A stretch of 64,000 nucleotides of DNA from Rhodococcus pseudokoreensis (GTDB lineage Bacteria; Actinomycetota; Actinomycetes; Mycobacteriales; Mycobacteriaceae). Shown in pieces: positions 1 through 8,187 of the stretch. The stretch lies in NCBI RefSeq assembly GCF_017068395.1, contig NZ_CP070619.1:1674001-1738000 (forward strand). Reading direction: 5' to 3'. The notes beneath the pieces are model-generated. The model worked only from the letters and a program-made list of their open reading frames with translations, was not told the origin of the DNA and searched no databases. The first letter of the stretch is position 1. Every line of letters starts with the position of its first letter. Both the position numbers and the translations under genes were made by a program.

Positions 1-530
1 GCGCCAAGATCCCGTTGGTGATGGCCCTGCTGTGCAGTCAGTTCGTGCCCGGCGCCATGCTGCTCATCCCGCTGTTCCAGGTGTTCCGCGAGATGAACCT
101 CGTCAACAACCTGACGGGACTCATCGTCGCCGACACCGTTTTCCAGCTTCCGCTGGCCGCCATGCTCATGGCAGGTTTCATCGCGCAGATCCCGGTCGAA
201 CTGGAGGAAGCCGCGATGGTCGACGGCTGCTCACGCCTGCGCGCGTTCCGCATCATCATGCTGCCGCTGCTGCGGCCCGGCCTGATCGCCGTCGGATCGT
301 TCGCCTTCATCGGCAGCTGGAACAACTTCCTGTTCGGCCTGATGTTCATCAGTAGCCAGGACAAATTCACGCTGCCGGTCGGCCTCAGCTACACCATCGG
401 CTCCTACAACGTCGACTTCGGAGTTCTCGCCGCGGGCGGTCTCATCGCCGCCGTGCCGGTGGTCGCCGTCTTCGCCGTCATCCAGAAGTACCTCGTCCAG
501 GGCCTGAGCGCCGGCGCCGTCAAGGGCTGA
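1..530 (+). CDS. Carbohydrate ABC transporter permease (MalG-like), 5' truncated
   Basis: This is the C-terminal part of an inner-membrane permease of the MalG/UgpE type. The reading frame is already open at the window edge, so the true start lies outside. The product has several hydrophobic segments and carries the EAA cytoplasmic-loop signature (EEAAMVDGCSRLRAFRIIMLP region, about residues 65-85 of the visible part) that docks onto the ATPase. It ends at TGA 528-530, 26 bases before the next start, so it is co-transcribed with the binding lipoprotein. The family imports sugars or glycerol-phosphate-type substrates. The following sugar-acid enzyme suggests an acidic sugar or polyol, but the substrate is not determinable here. 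No ATPase gene is visible downstream, so it is either upstream or shared. Confidence 0.9.
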   Translation, partial: AKIPLVMALLCSQFVPGAMLLIPLFQVFREMNLVNNLTGLIVADTVFQLPLAAMLMAGFIAQIPVELEEAAMVDGCSRLRAFRIIMLPLLRPGLIAVGSFAFIGSWNNFLFGLMFISSQDKFTLPVGLSYTIGSYNVDFGVLAAGGLIAAVPVVAVFAVIQKYLVQGLSAGAVKG

Positions 531-556
531 TCATGACTTTCGAAAAGAGGATCCAC

Positions 557-1879
557 ATGAACCGGCGAACGCTCCTGCGCTCCACCCTGGTCGGGGCGGC
601 GGCCACGCTCGTGCTCGCCTCCTGCAGTTCCGAGACGTCGCTGCCCGACGGCGCCCTCGGCGATCCGAACAACGCCCAGCTCACGTTCTGGGACAACAAC
701 GCCGGACCGGACCGCACTCCGCTGTACGAGGAGCTGATCCGCCGGTTCGAGGCCGCCAATCCCGGCATCGACATCCAATACGTGGGCCTTCCGTCGGACA
801 GCGCCCAGCAGAAGTACCAGACCGCGCTCGCCGGCGGCTCGGCACCGGACCTCGGTATCGTGTCCACCGCCTACCTCGCGCCGCTCGTCGCCCAGGACGC
901 CGTCATCTCACTCGACGACTTCATGGCGGCGTCACCGCAGCGCGACGAGTACGACGCCGGAATTCTCGAGTCGGCACGCGAATCCGGCGGCGGCGAGCAT
1001 TTGTTCGGGCTCCCGTACACCAGCAACAACGCCACCCTCTGGTATCGCGCCGACTGGTTCGCCGAGGCCGGGATCGAACCGCCGGACACCTACGACGAAT
1101 TCTTCGAGGCCGCGAAGGATCTGACCGACAAGGACGACGGCCGTTACGGATTCACCATTCGCGGCGGCGCCGGATCGATCTACCCGCTGCTGCAGTACAT
1201 GTTCGCCAGCACCGGAATCGAGAGTTTCTTCGAGGACGGCGAGTCGACGCTGAACCGTCCCGAGATGGTCGACGCCATCGAACGCTTCGCCGCGCTCTAC
1301 GACGTCGCCACCCCGACCGCCGACGTCAACAACGGCTTCCCGCAGATGGTCGCGAGCTTCGGCGGCGGATCGGTGGCGATGATGCAGCACAACCTCGGCT
1401 CGCTGAGCAACCACGAGAAGGCACTCGGCGACAAGGCCGGCGCCGTGGCCCTGCCGCGCAACGAGGACGGAAAGCGTACCGTCATGACCGACCCGTTCCC
1501 GTCGTACACCGTCTTCAAGAGCAGCAAGCACCAGGCCGCGGCGTGGAAGTTCCTCGAGTTCATGACGTCCCAGGAATCGCAGGCGTACTGGAACGAGCGG
1601 GTCGGGCAGATCCCGGTCAACAAGGCTGCCCGCTCCGCACCGGAGTTCGCGAGCATGCCGTCGGTGCAGGCCGCGCTCGCGGCACTGGACGACCCGAAAA
1701 CGGTGCTGGTCACGCCGCCGGACTACCTGCCCGACTTCGGCAAGATCGTTCAGGTGCAGATGCTCGGCCAGTGGCAGAAGGTGCTCATCGGGCAGCTCAG
1801 CGCGCAGGACTTCGCCGACGACTTCGCCGAGAAACTCGACCGCTCCATGGCCAAGTACGTCGCCCGCCAGGGCAAATAA
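557..1879 (+). CDS. Carbohydrate ABC transporter substrate-binding lipoprotein
   Basis: This is an extracytoplasmic solute-binding protein of the family-1 (MalE-like) type, 440 residues from ATG 557. That start is preferred over ATG 533 because GAAAAGAGG lies just upstream and because it places the signal peptide at the N terminus: MNRRT, a hydrophobic stretch, then the lipobox LASC with the cysteine at residue 24. The mature part begins with a Ser/Asp-rich linker and contains typical binding-protein segments such as LTFWDNN, the EELIRRFEAANPGI strand-helix and a C-terminal region ending in MAKYVARQGK. It follows the permease directly and precedes the enolase-superfamily gene by 27 bases, so all three form one catabolic operon. 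Substrate identity is inferred only as a carbohydrate. Confidence 0.93.
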   Translation: MNRRTLLRSTLVGAAATLVLASCSSETSLPDGALGDPNNAQLTFWDNNAGPDRTPLYEELIRRFEAANPGIDIQYVGLPSDSAQQKYQTALAGGSAPDLGIVSTAYLAPLVAQDAVISLDDFMAASPQRDEYDAGILESARESGGGEHLFGLPYTSNNATLWYRADWFAEAGIEPPDTYDEFFEAAKDLTDKDDGRYGFTIRGGAGSIYPLLQYMFASTGIESFFEDGESTLNRPEMVDAIERFAALYDVATPTADVNNGFPQMVASFGGGSVAMMQHNLGSLSNHEKALGDKAGAVALPRNEDGKRTVMTDPFPSYTVFKSSKHQAAAWKFLEFMTSQESQAYWNERVGQIPVNKAARSAPEFASMPSVQAALAALDDPKTVLVTPPDYLPDFGKIVQVQMLGQWQKVLIGQLSAQDFADDFAEKLDRSMAKYVARQGK

Positions 1880-1906
1880 GACATTTCGAAGAGGAAGCGA
1901 ATCATC

Positions 1907-3067
1907 ATGTCCAGCGTGATCACAGAAGTCGCCGTGCAGGTTTTCAAGACGGAGGCACGCACCTCGGTCGACTCGTACGGTCATCGCCATCCCGGCCCGT
2001 CCGTGCCGACGACCGGGGCGCTCCTGCGGATCACCGACTCCGACGGCGTCAGCGGGTACGTCCTGGGCAAGCCGAACTACCTTCGGCAGGACCAGGTGGA
2101 GCAGCATTTCCGGCCCGTCCTGCTCGGCTCCGACCCGCTGGCGCGGGAAGCGGCGGACAAGAAGTGGGCGATCCGGCAGCGGACGCGGGCGGTCGAGCTG
2201 CCCGAACACACGTGCAGTTATCTGGACCAGGCGCTGTGGGACCTCGCGGGCAACAAGTTCGACACACCCGTGTGGAAACTGCTCGGCGGCGCGCGCACCG
2301 AGGTCAAGGCGTATGCCAGCACCATGTGCGGTGACGACATCGACGGCGGCCTCGCCACGCCGGAGGACTACGCGAACTTCGCCGTCGACCTGAAAAAGCG
2401 TGGCTACCAGGGCATCAAACTGCACACCTGGATGCCGCCGCTTCCGGACGCCCCCAGCCTGAGCCGTGACATCGACGCGTGCGCCGCGGTCCGCGACGCC
2501 GTCGGCGAGGACTTTTCGCTGATGCTCGACGGGTACCACTGGTATTCACGCACCGACGCCCTGAAACTCGGGCGCGAACTGGACCGGCTGAAGTTCGATT
2601 GGTTCGAGGAGCCGATGGACGAGTTCTCGCTGCGCTCGTACAAGTGGCTCGCCGACCAGATCGACACCCCGGTGATCGGCCCCGAGACGACGCCGGGCAG
2701 GCACCGGTCCCGTGCCGACTGGATCGCGAACGACGCGTGCGACATCCTGCGCGTCGGGGCCATGAACGGCGGTGGCATCACCCCGGCCCTGAAGACGATG
2801 CACATGGCCGAGGGCTTCGGCCTCGAGTGCGAGATCCACGGCAACGGCGCCCCCAACCTCGCGCTCGTCGGCGCCGCCAACAACGTCCAGTGGTACGAGC
2901 GCGGTCTTCTGCACCCGCACGTCGACTACGACTGGGTGCCGCCGCACCTGAAGTCCATCGTCGACCCCGTCGATGAGAACGGCATGGTGGCGATGCCACA
3001 GCGACCGGGTCTCGGCGAGGACATCGATCTCGAGTACATCGCGGCCAACCTCGTCGCGGAGTACTGA
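1907..3067 (+). CDS. Mandelate racemase/muconate lactonizing enzyme family (enolase superfamily) protein
   Basis: The product is a 386-residue enolase-superfamily enzyme, usual length for the family, with GAGGAAGCG ahead of ATG 1907. Members abstract the proton alpha to a carboxylate with a Mg ion, giving racemases or acid-sugar dehydratases. The metal ligands can be read as D208 (LMLDG), E234 (WFEEP) and E260 (IGPET), and an H311 follows in EIHGNG. The second-strand base motif reads K171-L-H173 rather than the common K-x-K, a substitution that matters for substrate stereochemistry. Genomic context with a sugar ABC transporter and an IclR regulator argues for a sugar-acid dehydratase. The exact reaction cannot be assigned from sequence alone. 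Confidence 0.9.
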   Translation: MSSVITEVAVQVFKTEARTSVDSYGHRHPGPSVPTTGALLRITDSDGVSGYVLGKPNYLRQDQVEQHFRPVLLGSDPLAREAADKKWAIRQRTRAVELPEHTCSYLDQALWDLAGNKFDTPVWKLLGGARTEVKAYASTMCGDDIDGGLATPEDYANFAVDLKKRGYQGIKLHTWMPPLPDAPSLSRDIDACAAVRDAVGEDFSLMLDGYHWYSRTDALKLGRELDRLKFDWFEEPMDEFSLRSYKWLADQIDTPVIGPETTPGRHRSRADWIANDACDILRVGAMNGGGITPALKTMHMAEGFGLECEIHGNGAPNLALVGAANNVQWYERGLLHPHVDYDWVPPHLKSIVDPVDENGMVAMPQRPGLGEDIDLEYIAANLVAEY

Positions 3068-3131
3068 GTGCGACCCCTCGCCGCCACCGGGCACGGGTCA
3101 GTAGGTGATATCGCGTTCAGAATGAGAGATA

Positions 3132-3156
3132 GTGTCTTCATGGTGACAGAAGACAC
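3132..3156. promoter_or_regulatory. Perfect 8-bp inverted repeat enclosing the IclR-gene start codon
   Basis: GTGTCTTC (3132-3139) and GAAGACAC (3149-3156) are exact reverse complements separated by nine bases that begin with the probable ATG of the regulator. It could be an autoregulatory operator bound by the IclR protein, or an mRNA hairpin that sequesters the start codon. The repeat is seen directly and its function is inferred. Confidence 0.5.
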
Positions 3157-3937
3157 GCGTGGGGCGGCCCCGGAATCCCAACCGGTCAAATCCGCCGAAC
3201 GCACCATCCACATCCTCGAGACGCTCGCCGCGTCGCCGACCCGCATGAGCCTCGGCGAGCTGCAGGAAGCGTGCAAATATCCGCGCTCGAGTCTGCACGC
3301 GCTCCTGCGTACGCTCAAGGATCTGCGGTGGATCGAGGCGGACGAGTCGGGTTCCCGCTACGGCATCGGCACCCACGCGCTGCTCACCGGCACGTCGTAT
3401 CTCGACAAGGATTCGGTCGTGTCGAGGGCGGCGGCGGTGCTCGAGGCGCTCCGGTCGGAAGTCAGCCACACCGTGCACTTCGCGCGGCGCGACGAGGAAA
3501 GCGTCATCTACCTCGCCAGCCGCGGATCGAAGGTCGAGGTTCGGCGGATGCATCGCGTCGGCCGCAAACTGCCGTGCCACGTCACCGCACTCGGGCAGGC
3601 GCTTCTCGCCGAACTCACCACCGGCGAGGTCCGGGAGTTGCTTCCCGCCAAACTCGAACGGTTCACCGACAACACCATCGTCGATCTCGACGACCTCGTC
3701 ACCGAACTCGGCGAGGTCCGCAACCGGGGGTGGGCCCTCGAACGGGAACAGGGCACGGTCGGCGTGGTGTGCATCGCCACTGTTGTGCCCTACCGGATCC
3801 CCGCCACTGACGCCCTGAGCGTGTCCATGCCCGCCGAGGTCGCGTCGTACCCGGGTGAGCTGGAGCGGATCGCCGGTGTGCTGACGAGGCACGCGTCCGC
3901 ATGGGCCCGGGAATTGAGGGCGGAGGGGGTCCGCTGA
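3140..3937 (+). CDS. IclR family transcriptional regulator
   Basis: This is a 265-residue regulator with an N-terminal winged helix (SAERTIHILETLAASP, then the LGELQEA helix and a SSLHALLRTL recognition helix) followed by the IclR effector-binding domain (GRKLPCHVTALGQALLAEL). ATG 3140 is chosen. An in-frame GTG at 3068 and ATG at 3122 are possible, but they add residues without family similarity. The family usually controls aromatic or sugar catabolic operons and binds small carboxylates. It lies 72 bases downstream of the sugar-acid enzyme on the same strand and is likely the local regulator. The inverted repeat around its start codon suggests autoregulation. Confidence 0.92.
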   Translation: MVTEDTRGAAPESQPVKSAERTIHILETLAASPTRMSLGELQEACKYPRSSLHALLRTLKDLRWIEADESGSRYGIGTHALLTGTSYLDKDSVVSRAAAVLEALRSEVSHTVHFARRDEESVIYLASRGSKVEVRRMHRVGRKLPCHVTALGQALLAELTTGEVRELLPAKLERFTDNTIVDLDDLVTELGEVRNRGWALEREQGTVGVVCIATVVPYRIPATDALSVSMPAEVASYPGELERIAGVLTRHASAWARELRAEGVR

Positions 3938-4090
3938 CGCGGCGTTCCGAGAGTCCGGCGGCGACAGGGCCGTGTCGTGCGCCGTCGAGGTGTGCGGCCC
4001 GCCGGACGCTGCTGGTAGCTTTCAGATCGAATCGAGCACACTGACGGGCTTTGCGCGGTACCCGTTTGGCCACGAGCAGGAAGCGAAACG

Positions 4091-4597
4091 ATGGAGAACG
4101 GCATTTCCACGAACGGATCGGGCGGCAATGGCTCCGCGGGCACGAGCCCGGCGACGGGGTCCCCTTTCGCCGAACCGGGCACGGGCGGACTGACCGGCAG
4201 CAGCAACGGCAACGGCAAGTCCACGACCAGCTCCGCCGAGACGTTCACCTTCCCGCTGCCCACGCGCAGCTCGGGTTCGCACAGCACCGAGGAGCCGGCC
4301 GAGGCCTCCGACACGACGGCGTCGTTGGAATCTCGTGGACGCACCGTCATGCGCCGCAACGCGATGGGAGTGGCAGCCGTGCGAGTCGCGGGCCGTCTTG
4401 CACACACCGAACTCCTCGAGGAGCACCTCGCGTCGGCGAGCAGTCACTCCGCCGATCCGACCGTGGACGCCGACGAACTGCTGGCGCTGCTCGGCGAGTA
4501 CCTCGTCGCGGCCGGGTTCGAACGCCCCGAGATCCACGCGAAACTGAACGGCCAGTCGATCGTCGTCGACCTGCGTTCGCCCTCGACCGCGCGCTGA
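4091..4597 (+). CDS. Hypothetical protein with disordered N terminus
   Basis: I do not recognise this 168-residue protein. The first 75 residues are Gly/Ser/Thr-rich low complexity without a signal peptide. A compact C-terminal part (about residues 80-165) has alternating acidic and hydrophobic residues (DELLALLGEYLVAAGFERP and then HAKLNGQSIVVDL) and looks like a small alpha/beta fold. AGGAAGCGAAACG precedes ATG 4091, a good ribosome site. It lies between the IclR gene and the convergent pdxH. A short hairpin-capable stretch follows the stop. No function is proposed. Confidence 0.7.
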   Translation: MENGISTNGSGGNGSAGTSPATGSPFAEPGTGGLTGSSNGNGKSTTSSAETFTFPLPTRSSGSHSTEEPAEASDTTASLESRGRTVMRRNAMGVAAVRVAGRLAHTELLEEHLASASSHSADPTVDADELLALLGEYLVAAGFERPEIHAKLNGQSIVVDLRSPSTAR

Positions 4598-4616
4598 CCC
4601 CTGCCGCCGGGTGCGG

Positions 4617-5303
4617 TCAGGGCCACAGCACCTCACGGATCCACCGGTCCGCCTCCCGGCGGTAGAGCCGGCGCACGTGCCTGCGTCCGGGGTCCGCCTG
4701 CCAGAATTCGACACTGTCGGGGACGATGCACCATGCCCGCCAGTTCTCCGACACGAAGTCGGGGTCGGCCTCGATGCGGGCCACCGCCGCCGCGACCGTG
4801 CGTTCGTATTCGGCGGGATCGTCCAGCACCTCGCTCTGCCTGCTGGCGGCCGCCACGGCCCGCGCGGTGACCGACCGTTCGCGGAAGTCGCGTGCCGACA
4901 GTGCCGGCTCCCCCTCGACCACGGTGCCGCGCACCCGCACCTGCCTGCCCTGTTCGCGCCAGTAGAACGACAGTGCCGCAACGGGATTCGCGGCCAGGTC
5001 GCGACCCTTCGGCGAGCGAGTGTCACCCGAGAACCAGAAGCCCTGCTCCGTGACGTCCTTGAGGAGCAGGAAACGCGCGTCCGGATTCCCGTCGGCGTCG
5101 ACCGTCGACAACGCAGCGGCGTGCGGTTCCGGAACACCGGCGTCCGCGGCCTCCTCGATCCAGTCGAGGAACAGCGCCGTCGGTGAATCCGGCAGCGTGT
5201 CGGCGGGCGCAGGTGTCGCGCCGCCGAGCGCCGGGAGGGCGCGGATCCAGGCGCGGGTGTCCGGAAACGACGAGCGGTCGGGTGCAGTCGGCATGTTCGG
5301 CAT
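4617..5303 (-). CDS. pdxH: Pyridoxamine 5'-phosphate oxidase family protein (PdxH-like)
   Basis: This 228-residue flavoprotein matches the PdxH family in length and order. It has an FMN-binding split barrel (DARFLLLKDVTEQGFWFSG, then SPKGRDLAANP, ALSFYWREQGRQVRVRG) and the C-terminal dimerisation segment with VEFWQ and R-x-H-x-R-R (GRRHVRRLYR), ending in EVLWP. PdxH oxidises pyridoxine or pyridoxamine phosphate to pyridoxal phosphate in the cytoplasm with FMN and oxygen. The first 40 residues are more variable than usual. Within the family, phenazine-biosynthesis PhzG-like enzymes share the same fold, so the physiological substrate is likely but not certain. The gene stands alone and convergent with the upstream hypothetical gene. 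Confidence 0.85.
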   Translation of the reverse strand: MPNMPTAPDRSSFPDTRAWIRALPALGGATPAPADTLPDSPTALFLDWIEEAADAGVPEPHAAALSTVDADGNPDARFLLLKDVTEQGFWFSGDTRSPKGRDLAANPVAALSFYWREQGRQVRVRGTVVEGEPALSARDFRERSVTARAVAAASRQSEVLDDPAEYERTVAAAVARIEADPDFVSENWRAWCIVPDSVEFWQADPGRRHVRRLYRREADRWIREVLWP

Positions 5304-5331
5304 GAGCCGACACTAGCCGCGGCCGGATCGT

Positions 5332-5742
5332 TCAGTCGGACACGGCCGGATCGGCAGGCCCCACCAGCATCCAGCGATGACCGAACGGATCGATGAGGGT
5401 GGCGTTGCGGTGTCCGTGGCCCTCCGAGATCCAGCGTTCGACGGTGCCGCCGGCGTCGCGGGCACCCACCAGCACGGCATCGGGGTCGTCGACGGACAAC
5501 ATCAGGCTCACGGACGTCGAACCGGACTCCGGCGCGGTCAGACCCATCTCGGGGAATTCCTCCGCGAGATAGATCATGCCGGTCGGCAACCGCAGTTCCG
5601 CATGACCGACCCGGCCGTCGTCCATGACGATCGGCTCACCCACCACCCGGGCGCCGAACACCTTGGAATACCACTCGATCGCCTCGACACCGCGCCGCAC
5701 CGTCAGGTACGGCAGCGCGCCGGGAACGGGGACTTCCGGCAA
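5332..5742 (-). CDS. VOC (glyoxalase/bleomycin-resistance) family protein
   Basis: This is a single-domain vicinal-oxygen-chelate protein of about 136 residues. The domain starts at VPGALPYLTVRRGVEAIEWY and ends with the IDPFGHRWMLVGP strand, resembling PhnB-like glyoxalase-fold proteins. The open frame extends to 5871 but would overlap the neighbouring gene. A strong GGAGGTGA motif sits about eight bases before a TTG at 5742, and a GTG at 5751 is the alternative, so I place the start there. Metal-ligand residues of true glyoxalase I are not clearly present. Such proteins often bind or modify small lipophilic molecules. The function is not resolvable further. Confidence 0.82.
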   Translation of the reverse strand: MPEVPVPGALPYLTVRRGVEAIEWYSKVFGARVVGEPIVMDDGRVGHAELRLPTGMIYLAEEFPEMGLTAPESGSTSVSLMLSVDDPDAVLVGARDAGGTVERWISEGHGHRNATLIDPFGHRWMLVGPADPAVSD

Positions 5743-5791
5743 CGTCGTCACCTCCCAGTGTCCGTGATGCGTCGAGTCCCAGTCTGCCCTC

Positions 5792-6268
5792 TCAGGCGGA
5801 CGCCGGAGGTTGCAACATCGCCCATTTGTTGGAAGTGAGCCGGAAACTCGGGAAATCGGACAGCGCCGCAACCGATTCCCAGGTGCGTTCGTATCCGGTG
5901 TGCGTGATCCGCCAGTTGCCGTCGGCGCACCGAAGGTAACGATCGTGGTAATAGGCAGACCCGCGCAGCAGCATGCCGTCCTCGGGAATCAGCGTGGTGT
6001 CCGCGAGGAACCACACGCCGACGGCGGTGTCGCCGGTGACGGTGATTTCGGGTTGGCCGCACTGATGCTCGGTGATGACGTGTGTCCCGAGGGTGTTCTC
6101 GAGGAAGGACACGAACGAGTCACGGGAGTCGAACGTGAGGTATTCGCTGTACGTCGCGGTGACGTCCGGGACCATCGTGTCGGCGAACTCCACCCACGAC
6201 TTCGTGTCGAGTGCACGTGAGTAACGGTGCTTGAGCTGCTCGATCTGTTTGATCGCTTCGAGATCCAT
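5792..6268 (-). CDS. SnoaL-like (NTF2-fold) protein
   Basis: The 158-residue product is a cone-shaped NTF2-like fold protein of the SnoaL_4 kind: an N-terminal helix pair (AIKQIEQLKHRYSRALD), a pocket strand with MVPDVTATY, and C-terminal strands ending GSAYYHDRYLRCADGNWRITHTGYERTW. The family includes polyketide cyclases, dehydratases and steroid isomerase-like enzymes. ATG 6268 is chosen because GGAGG lies nine bases upstream, although an upstream ATG at 6298 is in frame. A perfect inverted repeat starts 39 bases upstream of the start. Substrate unknown, possibly an aromatic or steroid intermediate. Confidence 0.85.
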   Translation of the reverse strand: MDLEAIKQIEQLKHRYSRALDTKSWVEFADTMVPDVTATYSEYLTFDSRDSFVSFLENTLGTHVITEHQCGQPEITVTGDTAVGVWFLADTTLIPEDGMLLRGSAYYHDRYLRCADGNWRITHTGYERTWESVAALSDFPSFRLTSNKWAMLQPPASA

Positions 6269-6306
6269 GACCCCCGCCTCCTGTGCAGCGACATGCAAAC
6301 CCTGGA

Positions 6307-6332
6307 CTGCAGATTAGTCCGAGAATCTGCAG
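6307..6332. promoter_or_regulatory. 9-bp perfect inverted repeat upstream of the SnoaL-like gene
   Basis: CTGCAGATT (6307-6315) and AATCTGCAG (6324-6332) are exact reverse complements with an 8-base spacer, about 40 bases upstream of the minus-strand gene starting at 6268. The geometry fits a dimeric repressor operator such as TetR or GntR type. No regulator gene is adjacent. The rest of the gene-free stretch 6333-6674 holds AT-richer promoter-like DNA and the iron-box-like sequence listed next. Confidence 0.45.
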
Positions 6333-6445
6333 GTTCGCGTTGGATTCCCCCGTTTTGCCCGGATCATGCATATTCAGGCCGTGATCCGGGACACGAAAAG
6401 GTTACGAAATGACTGCATGGCCTGCGCTCCAGCACACACTCCACA

Positions 6446-6464
6446 CTACCTTAGGCAACCCTCA
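6446..6464. promoter_or_regulatory. Weak IdeR/DtxR iron-box-like sequence
   Basis: The 19 bases here match the actinobacterial iron-box consensus TTAGGTTAGGCTAACCTAA at 13 positions, including the central TTAGGC and the CCT of the right half. It lies in the divergent intergenic region between the SnoaL-like gene and the thiolase-like gene. No siderophore gene is adjacent, so this may be chance or a degenerate site. Confidence 0.22.
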
Positions 6465-6674
6465 CCTGACAGTAGCGCGGTCTGGCGGGCGTTCCCGGAA
6501 CTGCGATGCCCGAATCTCTTTGCCGCACAAGATTTTCAGTGATCATTATCGTATCGGGTCATACGGGAAGAGGCGACCACACCGAACGCCGGACACGATT
6601 GCTGTGACCCCGCCTCCACAGATACCTCGCCCCGCGCTACCGTGACGCCGAGAGGTCACACGAGAGGGGACTCC

Positions 6675-8168
6675 ATGGATCCGGCCCGTATACCGGTGAT
6701 CGTCGGTGTCGGCGACGTCGGCTCCGGCCGCGCGGGCGAACCGGCAGGCCCACGGGAACCGCTCGACCTGATCACCGACGCCGCGCGCGCCGCACTCGCC
6801 GACAGCGGATCCCCCGCCCTCGGTTCCCGGATCGACGCGATCCACGCGGTGAAGACCGTCAGCTGGTCGTACGACGACCTCCCCGGACTGCTGGCCGCCC
6901 GGTTGACGCTGCCGTCACCGCGGTCGAGCACGTCCCCGATCGGCGGACACTGGCCCGCGGCACTCCTCGACCGCATCGGCGACGACATCGCCGCGGGCCG
7001 GTCGTCGGCGGCGCTCCTCGTCGGCGGCGAATCGCAGGCGACCATGACGGCGCTCCGGAAGTCGGGCACCGATCCGGCGTCGCTGGGCTGGGAGTCGGCG
7101 CCGGGCGGCCCGCCAGCGTTCGACCCGGCGGATCTCGGGAGCCGGGCGATGCAGCGCGCCGGCCTGATCGTGCCGACCCGGGTGTACCCGTTGTTCGAGA
7201 ACCGCGTGGCGCACGAATCGGGTCTCGGCCCCGGCGAATCCCTGACGGAATCGGCGCGGATGTATGCGGCGTTCTCCGAACTGGCGGCGAAGAACCCGGC
7301 GTCGTGGACGTCCGAGGTGCATTCCGCCGAGGACATCGCCGCGGTGGGTCCGGGCAACCGGATGGTGTGCGAACCGTATCCGCTGATGCTCAACGCCATG
7401 CCGTTCGTCGATCAGGCCGCCGCGGTGCTGGTGTGCTCCCTCGCCGTCGCCCGCGACCACGGTGTCCCCGAGGGACGCACGGTGTACCTGTGGGGCGGCG
7501 CAGGTGCCACCGATCCCGTGGACGTACTGAGCCGCAACGGTTTCGGCACCTCGGCGGCGATGACGGACGCGGTGCAGCGGGCGCTGTCGCGGGCCTCGGT
7601 CGACACTGCGGCACTGGACATCGTCGACGCCTACAGCTGCTTCCCGGTGGTGCCGAAGCTCCTGACCCGCACGCTCGGCCGCGGGGACCTCGTGCCGAGC
7701 GTGACGGGCGGCCACTCCTTCTTCGGCGGCCCCCTCAACAGCTACACGCTGCATTCGATCGCCGAGGTCACCCGCAGGCTCCGGGAGGACGGGGGAACAG
7801 CCCTGGTCCACGGCAACGGCGGATATCTGACGTACCAGCACGTCGTGTTGCTGGCCGGCGCCCCGCATCCGGGCGGATACGTCGGCGATCCGGAGCCGGC
7901 ACACCTCACAGCGCAGGCACCGGAACTCGTCGCCGGATACGAAGGCCGAGCCGACATCGTCACCTCCACGGTGGAATACGGCCGCGACGGCGCCCCGGCG
8001 ACCGGGTTCGTCGTCGCGCACACCCCCGACGGCCGGCGTCTCGCCGGCCACACGGGCGCCGAGGTGGCGGCCGCACTGTCCGCCTTCGCGCAGACCCCGG
8101 CGCGGTCGGCGATCGGGCGGTCCGTGCACGTCACCGATCGCGACGGCGTCCTGTCCCTGCGATTCTGA
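6675..8168 (+). CDS. Thiolase-like acetyl-CoA acetyltransferase family protein
   Basis: This 497-residue protein belongs to the actinobacterial thiolase-like family related to SCP2-thiolase, with an additional C-terminal beta-rich domain (about residues 420-497, TSTVEYGRDGAPATGFVVAHTP). The start at ATG 6675 follows GAGGGGACTCC. Thiolase landmarks include DAYSCFPVVPK near residue 320 and the NGGYLTYQH segment near residue 385. The classical N-terminal catalytic cysteine is not evident: the region reads LLVGGESQATM instead, as in other members of this subgroup. It probably acts in fatty-acid or sterol CoA metabolism, but thiolytic activity should not be assumed. It stands alone, convergent with the ABC-F gene 20 bases away. 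Confidence 0.85.
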   Translation: MDPARIPVIVGVGDVGSGRAGEPAGPREPLDLITDAARAALADSGSPALGSRIDAIHAVKTVSWSYDDLPGLLAARLTLPSPRSSTSPIGGHWPAALLDRIGDDIAAGRSSAALLVGGESQATMTALRKSGTDPASLGWESAPGGPPAFDPADLGSRAMQRAGLIVPTRVYPLFENRVAHESGLGPGESLTESARMYAAFSELAAKNPASWTSEVHSAEDIAAVGPGNRMVCEPYPLMLNAMPFVDQAAAVLVCSLAVARDHGVPEGRTVYLWGGAGATDPVDVLSRNGFGTSAAMTDAVQRALSRASVDTAALDIVDAYSCFPVVPKLLTRTLGRGDLVPSVTGGHSFFGGPLNSYTLHSIAEVTRRLREDGGTALVHGNGGYLTYQHVVLLAGAPHPGGYVGDPEPAHLTAQAPELVAGYEGRADIVTSTVEYGRDGAPATGFVVAHTPDGRRLAGHTGAEVAAALSAFAQTPARSAIGRSVHVTDRDGVLSLRF

Positions 8169-8187
8169 CGGAGCTGGTCCAGGTCGG

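Noticed and set aside
932..2539. Long open frame of 535 codons on the minus strand
   Set aside because: It lies antisense to the binding lipoprotein and enolase-superfamily genes and has Arg/Ala/His/Gly-rich composition typical of shadow frames in high-GC DNA.
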